Shown here piece after piece: positions 9,047 to 19,090 of a stretch of DNA of 64,000 bases (positions are counted from its first letter, which is position 1; every line of letters begins with the position of its first letter). Both the position numbers and the translations under genes were made by a program. Below the pieces are notes generated by a model. It had not been told where the DNA came from, searched no databases, and saw nothing but the letters and a program-made list of their open reading frames with translations. The DNA is from Kalaharituber pfeilii (Eukaryota > Ascomycota > Pezizomycetes > Pezizales > Pezizaceae), in contig WHUZ01000036.1 of the NCBI GenBank assembly GCA_015179045.1, forward strand, positions 248,001 to 312,000, written 5' to 3'.

Positions 9047-10159
9047 ATGCCTACAGGACCATCTACATCATCCAGCTCAAATACAAGTACAAGTACAGCC
9101 ACACCCACAGGGAAGGATAAGGCCCCGCAGCTAATACCGCCGGCAATTCTGAATGGCTCAGGTGTCTACTTCTACCCACTCGCACATCAACCCGGCGCTC
9201 CACACTTCGATGGCAATGATATTACGGACTTTATCAGGATTTGGGAAGAAATGACTGCAGATTGGAGTAGTGAATTCAAGATTAAGAAGCTTCCCTTGTA
9301 CTGTGAGAGACTCATTAGCAAATATGTTAAGACCATGGCAAGCTATATGGGAGATTCTTGGGATCAGTTTAAGAAAGACCTATTGGAGGAATTCTGTGAA
9401 GATGATGGAGAGCAGCAAAAGTACACAGAGACATACTTGTAGGATATTTCCAGGGCAATGCGTGAGCACCAGAATCCAACAGCAGCAATCTTTAGGGCAT
9501 TCATTCTGGACTTCACGGAACGAGCTGAGTATTTGGTATCCAAGGAGCTTCTAAGTACACATAACAGAGTGATACTTTTTCTACAAGCATTTTCAGACAA
9601 GATTGGTGATAAGCTATGCAAGAAATGTGATATTGATATTGAAGATCCAGCAACGACGGCTACTGTATGGAGTGATCTTAAGAAGGAGGCTATTCGCATC
9701 TGCACCAAGGAAGACTCACAAATGAAAAAGCTATGGAAGAAAAAGCAGCCTATGATACAGACAGAGCCGGTTAGGCTACAGCCGCAGCCACAACCACAGC
9801 AATCACAGAAACCGCAGCAACACTACAGGGCACCTAGGGCCTCAGGGCGTGACAAAGATATTGAAGACCTTACCGAAATGATGAAAGAATTGAAGGTCCA
9901 GCAACTTGAGGCTCAAAAACGGGTTAATGCACAGATAGCAGAAATGATGGCTATGGTGGCCGCAAACAAACCATCATACTACTCACCAAATCAATATGGC
10001 AACCGGGATTATCCAGCACCTAATAGGACCAATTTAGGGGATGCTACTGGGACGGTGGTATGCACAATCGAGAGACATGTGAAGACTTGGGCAAGGCACT
10101 ATCCAGAGGAGATGTTCATAGGAAAGGTCCTATACTTTATCTTGGGCAAGAAGGTGTAG
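9047..10159 (+). pseudogene. gag of the gag-protease LTR element (one in-frame stop)
   Basis: A capsid-like gag. A likely start is ATG 9047 (AAAAATGCC context), though the frame is open from 8219. After a Ser/Thr-rich N-terminus it carries a gypsy-type gag core: FDGNDITDFIRIWEEM, IKKLPLYCERLISKYVKTM and WDQFKKDLLEEF. A TAG at 9440-9442 interrupts the frame, which then continues unchanged (REHQNPTAAIFRAFILDF..., SDLKKEAIRICTKED) to 10159, with a Gln/Pro-rich stretch near 9780. The expected zinc knuckle is degenerate (only C...H...H near 10055-10100). The end overlaps the protease frame by 100 nt in the -1 frame. The stop could be a suppressed gag stop or simple decay. Confidence 0.75.
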
Positions 10160-11238
10160 GGGACTCGGTTAGGGTACCTATTCCAGTAGAAAAGGATGGT
10201 ATGGTTGAATGGCAGAAAGACTGGGTTGCTACACAACTTCGCAAGAAGGAGTCTGAGATGTTTAAGTCAGTAGGGTGTATTACACTATTGGATGAGAGGG
10301 TAGAAAAGATCAATGGTGAAAAAGTCATTTATCAGACTGCTAGGCAGAAGGCTAGTCGGCAGGAGGCAGATGTTGAAGAAAAACGAGGCCAGCAGTTGCA
10401 TGATGAGGGCGATCATACACGAAATCAGAGACCACGGCCATGCAAAACACGCACGCAATCATCTTCTCCAGACATGATTACAGTGCACCCTAGGCATATG
10501 AGAGAAGACAGAAATGACGATCATCATGACACTGCTATGGAAGACACAGACAATGAGGCGAGACTTCGGCAATGCAATAAACAGCAATATCATCAGGAAA
10601 ACTTTGATACAGTAGCACCAGGCATGATAGATCAGGAGATACTATCAGTCTCACCTGATAAGATGCAACGATGGTTTAAAGACAAGACGATTTCGCCACC
10701 TGCAGAAGCCAGGGGAAAGATAGATGCCTATGTTAACATTGCTCAGACGGACTCGCTAAAGCTATATGCATGTGCAGCACCTCGATGCAAGGGCACGATT
10801 GAAGAACGCACCACGATTGAAGAACGCACCTTTGACATGTTGATTGACTCAGGATCAGAGCTTTGTTTAATGTCAATGGAAGCATATGAGCAGCTAAATC
10901 TCCCCATGGACATGGAAACAAATTGGGTAATTGGATCAGCAAACTCACACAACACCAAAGCATATGGCGTATGCCATGATGTGCCAATAGTGGTGGGAGG
11001 GATTGAAGCTAGATGCAGAGTATTTGTCATGGACGGACTTTCACAAGAAGTCATTCTTGGGAGACCATGGGAGCGGCTAATACGAGCTAAGCATGACAAC
11101 AGAGTTGATGGCAGCTGCTATACTACCATCTATGATAAACACGGAAATTCGGCAACGTTTTGCTCAATGCAAGCAAGGCATGAGCGGAATCGTAGCAAGG
11201 CTAGGCAACCAGCGGCGGGAAAAGAATGCAGTCAGTGA
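10060..11238 (+). CDS. retroviral-type aspartic protease ORF of the gag-protease element
   Basis: 392 codons in the -1 frame relative to gag, overlapping it by 100 nt, as expected for a gag-pro frameshift fusion. No own start is needed. After a basic, low-complexity region (about 10,340-10,620) comes the retropepsin fold: FDMLIDSGSELCLMS with the catalytic DSG near 10,843-10,851, a central KAYGVCHDVPIVVGG strand, and the C-terminal VILGRPWERLIRA (about 11,050-11,090). The protein then ends in a basic tail with no reverse transcriptase. It would process gag in trans-mobilised particles. Whether the frame change is programmed or a mutation cannot be told from one copy. Confidence 0.75.
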   Translation: MHNRETCEDLGKALSRGDVHRKGPILYLGQEGVGDSVRVPIPVEKDGMVEWQKDWVATQLRKKESEMFKSVGCITLLDERVEKINGEKVIYQTARQKASRQEADVEEKRGQQLHDEGDHTRNQRPRPCKTRTQSSSPDMITVHPRHMREDRNDDHHDTAMEDTDNEARLRQCNKQQYHQENFDTVAPGMIDQEILSVSPDKMQRWFKDKTISPPAEARGKIDAYVNIAQTDSLKLYACAAPRCKGTIEERTTIEERTFDMLIDSGSELCLMSMEAYEQLNLPMDMETNWVIGSANSHNTKAYGVCHDVPIVVGGIEARCRVFVMDGLSQEVILGRPWERLIRAKHDNRVDGSCYTTIYDKHGNSATFCSMQARHERNRSKARQPAAGKECSQ

Positions 11239-11486
11239 TGAACCCGGCCATTGCTGACTGTCAGAAGGATTGTCTGGGAATTCAGGTTGAGAGAAGCAGG
11301 GCAGGATGAAACTTGAAGGAAATAAAAGTTGGGAGAAGCACCAGAAGCGAGAGGGAATTGGAACACAGTGGGCGTATTGACCTTTGACATTGACTAGGCT
11401 TTTGTTGTTTTTGCTTTATAGCTTGGTTTTTCTTGTTTTGATGGTTCGAACGCGGAGGGCCGCTGTTCTAAGAGAGGGGGGTAGTA

Positions 11487-11894
11487 TGTGGTGGTAACCA
11501 CGGTACCGATGGAAAGAATAAGGCAATACGCGGGCCGGAGCGATACTCAGCGGTAGGGCCACATGATGACACATGGGAAGAAAATTATGATTAAGAAGCG
11601 AGATATGTATGTATAGGCTCAGTTGGAAGGCGAAGGTGGTCTATAAATTGTATGTAGATAGGACTGTGGAAGCAGGCAAGCAAGCAGCTACGGACATGGA
11701 TACAGACAGACACGGATACATGGAGACATACACGGAGATATACAGACATGGACAGATATGGACACGCAAGACAAGACAATTGAAGACTCTTTTCTTGACA
11801 TCTGATTATTGAGGCCGCCTTTGAGGCTTCGTTCCGCCAGCTCTAGATACCGGTACCCGTGCGAAACAGTGGATGCTGTTGAGCCGTCATCACA
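11487..11894 (+). repeat. 3' LTR of the gag-protease element
   Basis: 408 bp, identical by eye to the 5' LTR except that CGCACAGACAAG has become CGCAAGACAAG. It is preceded by the polypurine tract. Confidence 0.9.
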
Positions 11895-12209
11895 ACGGGA
11901 GATTCTACTCATTTAAATACTCAAACAATCTGGTAAATGCTGGCCTCAATTCACCTGGATAGCTGTGGAGTGATTCGTTTAATTGGCCTGAACCGGCCTG
12001 AATGGCCTGAATGGCCTGAACCGGCCTGATTGGCCTGGACCGGCCTGATATGTGGATCAGGCCGGTCCAGGCCACTGAGAATACCGGCCTGGACCGGCCC
12101 AGGCGGTTTCAGTCCAATGCAGATCACGGCCTGTTGGATTCATTGCTATCATTCAGAAGATGTCTGAAACCTTCTAGCTGGTTAACCTAAGTATTGAAGC
12201 TACTGGAAC

Positions 12210-13130
12210 CAATGGAAGTTTCCATTGCCGATGCCCTGGGAAAGCCTAGGGATAATCGCTCCACCATCAAGACAAACACCTCCTTCAGCAGCAGCTCTAC
12301 GATACAGCCACTTCCACCTCTGAAGAACAAGAAGAACAATGACATACCTGAAGAACTGACTTAGAGTGGAAGAAAGGCAACCGATGTATCAAGTGTGATA
12401 AGAGTGGGTACAAGATCACGTCATGCTGCGAAAGAGGTGGTGGAACTGTAGGAGATGAGACAAGAAAGGGAAGAAACCCAAACTGAAGCTAAAGAAGGAA
12501 GACAAAGGGGAAGTAAAACGCCCTGGAGTCACGAATCTGCTCTCTCGAATCACAGATATCCTAGTTCAAAAAGAAGACAAAGACAGACTCTGGCCATCTT
12601 ACAGGCTGTCGACGGATCTGAGAGGATCATTGAACTGTCTGACTTGGAAAACTAGATGGGGACCCTGCTCAGCCTAGTAGGACTCCTCGTCATAGTGACC
12701 TCCTCAGTTGTGAGGTAAAATTCAAAGGTGCCAGTGAGAGGACCATTAGGGCTATTGTGGACTGTGCGGCCTCCGTGCCAATTGTTTCTTTGGTACTAGG
12801 TAAGAAGTTGAGATTGAGGCCACGAGCTAGGCCTGTGATGATCAAGTAAGGTGATAGTTCTTCTGTTGTGAATGCTTCATTTTCGTTCTCTGGCGTCCCG
12901 GTTCCTGATTCTGCTTCTTCTGCTTTAGATTATATGCATTCTATTGGCATTCTGGGAAAGTCTGATAAGGTCTCTGTTAATTTTGTTTCATCTTCTGTTT
13001 TGAACTCGTCTTCAGGAGAGGAATTCGTTTTCGATTTTGATGCCGAAGTTATGGATATCGGTAAATGCATCATTGGTTTGTCCTGGTTAATGGCATTTCG
13101 ATTGATTATGTTAATAGCGTTTTGAAGCAT
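12210..13130 (+). pseudogene. gypsy-like gag/protease relic
   Basis: Broken coding sequence in several frames. Near 12,385-12,435 it encodes a decayed zinc knuckle CIKCDKSGYKITSC, with Tyr where the His should be. Near 12,730-12,800 IRAIVDCAASVPIV resembles a retropepsin active-site loop with the DSG lost. Near 13,040-13,090 MDIGKCIIGLSWLM resembles the protease C-terminal strand. Between them are stops and frameshifts. It runs directly into a probable LTR. Confidence 0.6.
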
Positions 13131-13192
13131 AGCATGTTTGATGTTACTTGCACTCGCGTTGAATTGCTTCCTATTCTTTCTGAATCTGATAA

Positions 13193-13554
13193 TGTCACGG
13201 CCCGCCTCCGCACACCAAGTCACGACCGCCGGCGAGCCACGACCACCGGCAAGCCATGACCGCCGGCAAGCCATGACCGCCTCCCGCCAACAGCCGGCAA
13301 GCTCATAGAACCGGCTAGCTATAGGTAGCTAGCAAGCTGCCAGTATAGCCCGCCTGCCAGTACAGCCCGCCTGCTAGTATAGCCGCCTGCCAGTATAGCC
13401 TGCCTGCCATGAAAACTCTGCCTTCACCACTCTGTTCTTACTACTGCCCTCGTCGCTGCTTCTACCTTTGTATTATGTTCCGTAGCTAATGAACCTATCA
13501 TGTATATATAGGCTCTATCTTGCCCTCATGTAAATAGTTCGGGGTAACGTGACA
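13193..13554 (+). repeat. probable LTR (solo or 3')
   Basis: Starts TGTCACGGCCCG and ends GGTAACGTGACA, so the ends are short inverted repeats (TGTCACG/CGTGACA), a pattern common in fungal gypsy LTRs. It contains a TATATATA box near 13,502, ~17-bp repeats of CCGGCAAGCCATGAC and ~19-bp repeats of GCCTGCCAGTATAGCC. No second copy is in the window. Confidence 0.5.
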
Positions 13555-13728
13555 AAAAGAAATAAAAAAAAACCACGCTTCCTCTCAATACTCTCCCTCC
13601 TCAACCTGTGGGAAGATCCTTCTGATGAGGCGCATTACGGCGGCCTAAAGTTACAAAGTGTCAAAAGTCGAAAAATGGAAAAGTCGAAAAAGTCCGTGTG
13701 ACGCCCTTACTTACGACAACGAAATTAC

Positions 13729-13784
13729 CTTTTTTTTTTTTTTTATCACATGACCCCGCTTGCCACTGCTCGCCATGGCAGGGC
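13729..13784 (-). mobile_element. tail-2-only insertion
   Basis: Poly(T) followed by inverted tail-2. It is flanked by the perfect 13-bp duplication ACAACGAAATTAC (13716-13728 and 13785-13797). Confidence 0.9.
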
Positions 13785-14013
13785 ACAACGAAATTACGTA
13801 TCTCTCACAACATACGCCGCCAGAGATAAATGCCCAGCGCAATTAATTTTTCATAAAAAATATAACTAAAAATAAAAATAAAAATAAAACAAGCGGAAGC
13901 TAATTTCAGACCATAGCATGAATGTCTTGCAACGTCAACCACCTATCCTCCCACTCATTCTCATCCAATGCCATATTATCAGGATTGTATACGTCCTTCA
14001 TTTACTTCTATTG

Positions 14014-14470
14014 ACCTCGAGACATCAGCGCGCCACAGAGAGAAACCGGCTAGGGCTCAGCTACCGTCCCTTGACAAGACTTGGAAGTCGACACATAGCC
14101 ACACTAGCAGGAATACTGGGCGGCAAGTTACTACGGAAATGGCAGTACGAAATCGGGAAAGCAGACAGCCCAGAATGTCGATGGTGTGGGGAGGAGGAGG
14201 AGACTACTGAACATGTGCTCACTAGGTGCAGGACATGGAAACGAAAGTGGCCAGGAGGCATGCAAGACTTGGTCACTCCTCCGAAGAGCAAGGACACAGA
14301 CCCACTTAGAGACATCTTGGAGTGGGCAGGGGCATAGGAGACACACAGGATCTTTTCTTATTCCTTTTCTTCTACCTTCATATGTATCTAATCTCATGTA
14401 ACTAATCTCGCCATAGCCCCCAGGGCGGCACGCGAGTAATGATATTAAAAAAAAAAAAAAAAAAAAAAAA
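14014..14470 (+). mobile_element. tail-1 LINE, 5'-truncated 3' end
   Basis: A near-identical copy of the last ~450 bp of the complete LINE (45,184-45,636). I see only a few differences, for example ACACAC for ACACGC after the stop. It ends with the hairpin (14407-14436) and poly(A), and is flanked by the perfect 12-bp duplication TTACTTCTATTG (14002-14013 and 14471-14482). This is a recent insertion. Confidence 0.93.
14019..14337 (+). pseudogene. LINE ORF2 C-terminal fragment with zinc finger
   Basis: 106 codons of ORF2 beginning at SRHQRATERNRLG and carrying the CRWCGEEEETTEHVLTRC finger to the normal end EWAGA. The open frame extends upstream to 13918 only by chance, through flanking DNA. 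Amino-acid identity to the 45-kb ORF2 is essentially complete. Confidence 0.9.
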
Positions 14471-14482
14471 TTACTTCTATTG

Positions 14483-14820
14483 GAAGTGGTTGCCAATTGT
14501 ATGAGGCTAATGGTTTTGGTAGAAGCGATAACATAGGTGCTATATTACCTGCCTGTACATGTTAATAAACTGCCTCTCGTAGTTGAGGATAGATATCTTG
14601 ATGTGGATCTGACCAACGAGTTGGTAACTCAAGATGCATATGTTGTAAGATAGACAGATAGTATCAACTACTGCCTTGCGATGGACCAAAGCGGTGAGAA
14701 CTGGCGGAACGAACGTACGACTAAATGCGAGTGCGAGTGCGAAAGCGTGAGAGCGAAAAAGAAGAGAAGAGAAGGTTGTTGATTGTATGTGCTACAGTAC
14801 AGAAAGTTTATATATATGAT
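14483..14820. other. no gene seen
   Basis: About 340 bp between the LINE fragment and the satellite head. It contains a short GCGAGTGCGAG-type repeat near 14,730 but no ORF or recognised element. Confidence 0.5.
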
Positions 14821-15345
14821 ACAGGAATCACGGCCACTCGTCGTAAGTACTGCTGGTTACGCCTCGCGCCGGATTGAACCCAGTCGCATTTGGTAAAAAA
14901 TTGATATAGCTTGTATACGAGCGGGAGGGTCTGCGAGGGCTGCTTTGTCACGGTGAGGGCTATAGAAGTATAGAGATACCGTTAAGTCTATTGAACGTAG
15001 AGTCGCAAGAACAGCAGGTTTATATACATGAGAAAGCATAGCATAACGTGACCTGTGAACCATGACTGAATAGGAAATTATCAGGGAAGATATCATATCA
15101 GGAAAGGTGAGAAAGGCACGGGATGCGTGGCTTGCAAGAGAACGCCGTGGCGTAAGCCACATAAAAGCTGGCGTTGTGGCGTATTCATACACAATTCAAT
15201 AGCGAGGTTAAATGCATGAGTGGAACGACAAAATAACAGAGAACAATAATAATAGCAACAGGTGGCAACGGATGTAATGTTCCGACAGCTTGCGCCTAAG
15301 CTACTGGGCTGAAGTGCCAAGTAGTTCTGCAACCTGAGCTTAACT
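14821..15345 (+). repeat. satellite head, split by an insertion
   Basis: Head sequence ACAGGAATCACGGCCACTCG to about 14,913, then resuming at 15,287 (AGCTTGCGCCTAAGC...) and leading into 57-bp repeats. Comparison with the heads at 4188 and 29,013 shows that 14,914-15,286 is inserted. Confidence 0.75.
14914..15286. mobile_element. unclassified 373-bp insertion in the head
   Basis: Absent from the other heads and flanked by AGCTTG (14908-14913 and 15287-15292). No ORF or clear terminal inverted repeat. A solo LTR is possible because TGTATACG...CCGACA lies within one or two bases of the junctions, but the duplication then does not fit. Confidence 0.5.
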
Positions 15346-16167
15346 TAACAAGTATGACAGGTCTGGCCCGATAGCATGAGATGTAGCAGAACAAGTTGAA
15401 TTTAATAGATATGGTAGGTCCGGCCCCACGGCCTCAGGTGAGGAAGAATAAGCTCAATTTTACAGGCATAGCAGGCCCAACCTACCACCGTGAGATAAGG
15501 TAGAGGGAGCTGAATTTGACAAGCATGGAAGGGCCAACCTGACGGCATGAGAAAGTTGACAGGTATGGCCGGCCTACGAGATGAGGCAGAATAAGCTGAA
15601 ATTGGCACGTATATCCAGCCTGACCTGACAGCGGGAGATCAGGTACAATGAGCTGACTTTGACAGGTATGGCGGGCCCAACCTGCCGGCACGAGATGCGG
15701 CAGAATGAGCTGAACCTGACAGGTTTGGCAGGCCCTATTCGATGGCGTGAAATGAGCCAGAATGAGCTAAATTTCACCCGAATTGCAGGCTCTATTCAAT
15801 GGTGTGAGGTGGGCCAGAACGAGCTAAATTTCACATGAATTGCAGGCCCGGGCTGTCGGCACGAGGTGATGCAGAATGAGCCAAATTTGACTCATATGGC
15901 CCACCGGAGCTGACGGTGCGAGATGCGGTAGAATGAGCTGAATTTGAGACGTATGGCATGCCCGAGGCACAAGATGGGATGAGGTAGAGTGAGCTGAATT
16001 TGAGATGTATGGCATGCCAGAGCCGAGGCATGAGAAGATGCGGAATAAGCTGAATTTGATAGATGTGGCAGAACGAGGGAGAATCAGCTGACTTTGACAG
16101 ATATGGTAGGGCCCACTCGATGGCGTGAGATAAGAAAGAATAAGCTGAATTTGACAGGTATTGCAGG

Positions 16168-16506
16168 CAATGAATCCAACAGGCCAGGCCAGGCCAGGCC
16201 AACCGGAGGCCTGGACTGGCCTGGACCGTGAAATTCTGGGCCTGGCCTGCCTTGATTGTTCAGGCCAGGCCGTGAGGGCCGGTCCAGACCATTTAAATAC
16301 TCAAACAATCTGGTAAATGCTGGCCTCAATTTACCTGGATAGCTGTGGAGTGATTCGTTTAATTGGCTTGAACCTGCCTGAATGGCCTGGACCGGCCTGG
16401 TTGGCCTGGGCCGACCTGAATAGTCTGGACCGGCCTGAATGGCCTGGACCGGCCTGATTGGCCTGGACCGGCCTGAATGGCCTGGACCGGCCTGTTGGAT
16501 TCATTG
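16168..16506. mobile_element. hAT-type element H1 (copy b), internally deleted
   Basis: 339 bp with the same CAATGAATCCAAC inverted ends as copies a and c, flanked by ATTGCAGG (16160-16167 and 16507-16514). The central region present in copy c is missing. The subterminal GGCCTGGACC arrays remain. Confidence 0.88.
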
Positions 16507-16576
16507 ATTGCAGGCCCAACGTGATGGCGTACAATGAGCTGAATTTGACAGGTATGGCAGGTCCGGCTGGACAGCG

Positions 16577-16631
16577 TTTTTTTTTTTCCCTTTCACGTGA
16601 CCCCCCATGCAGCTATTCGCCATGGCAGGGC
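16577..16631 (-). mobile_element. tail-2-only insertion
   Basis: Poly(T), CCC, then inverted tail-2. The flanks GGC(T/C)GGACAGCG (16565-16576 and 16632-16643) form a 12-bp duplication with one mismatch. Confidence 0.85.
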
Positions 16632-16849
16632 GGCCGGACAGCGTGAGATGAGGTAAGATGTGCTCAATTTGACAGGTATGGCAGATCCGAACCGACGGCG
16701 TGAGGTGAGGTAGAATGAGCTCAATTTCAGACGAATTACATGCCCGACTTGATGGCATGAGCTGAATTTGACACGTATAGCTGGTTCGACCCGATGGTGC
16801 AAGATGAGGTGGAATGAGCTGAATTTGACAGGCATGGCCGGCCCTAGCC

Positions 16850-17055
16850 ATTTCAGTAGCCATTGAAGTACTAGTAGCCATTTCAGCGGTCATTTCAGCA
16901 GCCATTTCGACAGCCATTTCAGTAGCCATTTTAGTAGCCATTTCAGTAGCCATTTCGATAGCTATTTCGGTAGCCATTTCATGATCCATTTTAGTAGCCG
17001 TTTTGGCAGCCATTACACTAGCCATTTCAACATCCATCTCGGCAGCCATTTCGAC
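16850..17055 (+). repeat. 12-bp tandem repeat (GCCATTTCAGTA type)
   Basis: About 16 degenerate copies of GCCATTTCNGNA. On the minus strand they read as Met-Ala-Thr/Ala-Glu repeats, which produces a spurious ORF. The same array occurs at 28,625-28,935, 34,925-35,045 and 35,990-36,110. Confidence 0.85.
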
Positions 17056-17111
17056 ACGTGATACGTAGTGGCAGTTCCGACCCGAGGGCACGAGATGAGC
17101 TGCAATGATTG

Positions 17112-17142
<31 letters not shown>

Positions 17143-17614
17143 ATAACCCCGCTTGCAGCGCCAAGCCATGGCAGGGTCCCTGGGCAAGCCCTCGAAGCCC
17201 GGAGACAGGCTTAACAAAGAAATTTCTATCTACTTCTAGAACCTGAGGCTCCACTACTGTACCAAAAAGTGTGGTGTTATTACTTCGGTATGCATCGTAG
17301 CTTAACGGAACTACCACCTTACATTAGTGAATTTCAAATTCAAAAATTGCCAGCTATAAATAAAGCCGACTTGGCGTACATACACTTTTTCCAAATTTAT
17401 CCGGTATTGTCTGCATTACATACTGTGCAGTTTGTAAAATATGCCCAAATCTTATAGTGCTAGCACAACCATAGCCATTTCGTAATGTGCTTTGTACTAA
17501 ATTGAATATTATCATTATTACATATGGTATTCATACACTTTGCTGTGCAATCTCTATAGACAAGTATCCAGAATTATAATAGCACATAAGAATAAGAACG
17601 GAACTCTATAGTAC

Positions 17615-18589
17615 TCAGTGTGTATTAACTAATAGGTCATTATACCACCATGAAACGTCCTTGATTTTAGTAACAGAATGAAATCTACTAGGTTTTATAT
17701 ACTTCAGTGGCAAAATAATCCATGGAATATCATTCCCTAAATCTATACTTTTTCGAGTATATACATGGTAAGGTGCAGCCCAAAATTCCTCTTCTGGATT
17801 TCTCCGTAATGGCGTAACGTCAAAGAAGACTCGAGATAGAGGGCGAATTGTCATTGAGATAATTCGCTCTATAAAAACGAACTGTATGGTAGATTCTGTT
17901 GTTGCAACAATAGACCCAGGACAGAATTGGTGCTTGTCAGATATATCGAAAATACCAGAAAATGAGGCCCAGTATTGCAGGATATATTCTTTTCTGATTA
18001 TTCGTGGATCTATACCAGTAGTCTGCTGATATATTATCGCAATAGATTCGAAGTCATTTTTTTCTGCAATATTCTTTGCTGCATATTGTTTTCCTACTCT
18101 AGCGAATGTAAACAGACTGCCGTCATGTTCTACAATAGATTTCATTATAGTTGCTGTAGGTTTTGCAGGCGGCTTGCTGCTATTAGTTCCCATAATGTTT
18201 TGCTGAACCCTTGGGCATTTTTCCAGTATAGCAGTAATTGTATTGGATACATTTGCATAGTGAGGATGATCCTTATATATACCGTCAATTATATAGCGAA
18301 GGGTTTGGGTCATATTGACAGCTTGAAGTAATTGCAGATCATTTTCTTTTGAGTTAGTATGAGGAGCATGTTGCTTAAAAATTTTGTGCTTCTGTTCACC
18401 AGTAAAACATGCCGAATTGCGAGGAGTAGCATAATTTCTGATATCTTCGGCATAATGTAATGCGGTATGGCAGTGTGGAACCTTCCATTTATCTTTCAAC
18501 TCCGCCATAGTAGCAAGGTGAGTCCTGGCATCATACCCTGTCATGCCTGTGGCAATTCTAACTTCTCGAATTCTCGAAGGCGGCAGCAT
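17615..18589 (-). CDS. hypothetical protein carried by the TA-flanked transposon
   Basis: A 324-codon ORF with AT-rich, unbiased codon use, unlike the surrounding LINEs. I do not recognise a defined domain with confidence. The segment FTGEQKHKIFKQHAPHTNSK followed by NMTQTLRYIIDGIYKD resembles the C-terminal region of large proteins carried by fungal DNA transposons, but I cannot name the family. There is no DDE triad that I can place, no signal peptide and no transmembrane segment. The stop lies about 360 bp inside the left terminal repeat. The ATG at 18589 may be internal, because upstream sequence (18,590-18,790) is a ~20-bp tandem repeat that may have replaced the 5' end. It could be the remains of the transposase or a captured gene. 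Confidence 0.55.
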   Translation of the reverse strand: MLPPSRIREVRIATGMTGYDARTHLATMAELKDKWKVPHCHTALHYAEDIRNYATPRNSACFTGEQKHKIFKQHAPHTNSKENDLQLLQAVNMTQTLRYIIDGIYKDHPHYANVSNTITAILEKCPRVQQNIMGTNSSKPPAKPTATIMKSIVEHDGSLFTFARVGKQYAAKNIAEKNDFESIAIIYQQTTGIDPRIIRKEYILQYWASFSGIFDISDKHQFCPGSIVATTESTIQFVFIERIISMTIRPLSRVFFDVTPLRRNPEEEFWAAPYHVYTRKSIDLGNDIPWIILPLKYIKPSRFHSVTKIKDVSWWYNDLLVNTH

Positions 18590-18599
18590 TCGCGCAGTA

Positions 18600-18790
18600 T
18601 GGCAGTAAGGTGAGCTGTGGTATCATACTCATCGCGTCATCGCAATGCTAACCTCTCGCGTATGGCAGAATATATCCCGCATGGCAGCGTTCACGCAGCA
18701 TGGTAGCATTCACGCAGCATGGCAGCATTCGCGTGCTATGGCAGCCTGCGCGTAGGATGCATGACAGCATCGACGTAGCATAGCAGGCCC
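18600..18790. repeat. about 20-bp minisatellite
   Basis: Repeated GCATGGCAGCATTCACGCA-like units, degenerate, directly upstream of the 324-codon ORF. Confidence 0.7.
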
Positions 18791-18899
18791 TTTAGTGTAG
18801 AAGCCTTTGATACTTTAGCATGTATATAGAATGAATATACTATTTTGATGAGTGGATACATTGGATGTGGATGTAGACATATAGAAGGCACTGCCTCCC

Positions 18900-19090
18900 A
18901 GCTATATAGGATTACAATTGCGTCCTGACCGTACAGCTATGCAATTGCGTCCTGACCGTACAGCTGTGCAATTGCCTCCTGATAGAGTACAGCAATACAA
19001 TGGCGTCCTGACAGTACAGTTCTACAATTGCGTCCTGACTGTACAGCATTGCAAATTTATCTCAATTGCGTCCTGACAATGGAATGCCAG
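18900..19090. repeat. about 29-bp minisatellite
   Basis: Six or so copies of ACAATTGCGTCCTGACCGTA plus CAGCT spacers, with near-perfect core CAATTGCGTCCTGAC. Confidence 0.75.

Larger units (their letters stand above)
7896..11894 (+). mobile_element. 4-kb gag-protease-only LTR retrotransposon
   Basis: Bounded by LTRs of 409 and 408 bp (7896-8304, 11487-11894; TGTGGTGG...TCATCACA) that differ by one single-base deletion as far as I can see. The flanks show a 4-bp duplication ACGG, and the empty site exists at about 32,836 in H1 copy c. A purine tract AGAGAGGGGGG precedes the 3' LTR. The interior encodes gag and an aspartic protease and then stops: no reverse transcriptase, RNase H or integrase lies between 11,238 and the 3' LTR. 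It must rely on another element's polymerase, yet it is young. Confidence 0.9.
5963..12145. mobile_element. hAT-type non-autonomous element H1 (copy a), with nested insertions
   Basis: Inverted ends CAATGAATCCAACAGGCC (left) and GGCCTGTTGGATTCATTG (right) are flanked by the perfect 8-bp duplication CTATCATT (5955-5962 and 12146-12153). An 8-bp duplication is the hAT hallmark. Subterminal regions are arrays of GGCCTGAATGGCCTGGACC-like 14-bp units. The body lacks a transposase. Three later insertions expand it: a half-LINE (6160-7527), a tail-1 (7744-7812) and an LTR element (7896-11894). The uninterrupted body can be compared with copy c at 32,349-34,419. Confidence 0.85.
15346..17108 (+). repeat. 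composite satellite block, copy 1 (left part)
   Basis: Degenerate ~57-bp monomers (GAATGAGCTGAATTTGACAG, GTATGGCAGGCCC, GACGGCGTGAGATGAGG) from 15,346, interrupted by hAT H1b (16168-16506) and a tail-2 (16577-16631), followed by 12-bp repeats. It continues at 28,475 on the other side of the inserted LINE. Confidence 0.85.

Noticed and set aside
13918..14337. 139-codon gene starting at 13,918
   Set aside because: The first 32 codons lie in flanking DNA left of the target-site duplication; only the part from about 14,019 is LINE ORF2.
16501..17091. 196-codon ORF with MAAEMATEMA repeats as a repetitive protein
   Set aside because: Direct translation of the 12-bp and 57-bp satellites; the same happens at 28,468, 34,767 and 34,933.
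17615..18589. Host gene with known function
   Set aside because: The ORF lies within inverted repeats of a transposon and I could not assign any known domain, so I did not name it.
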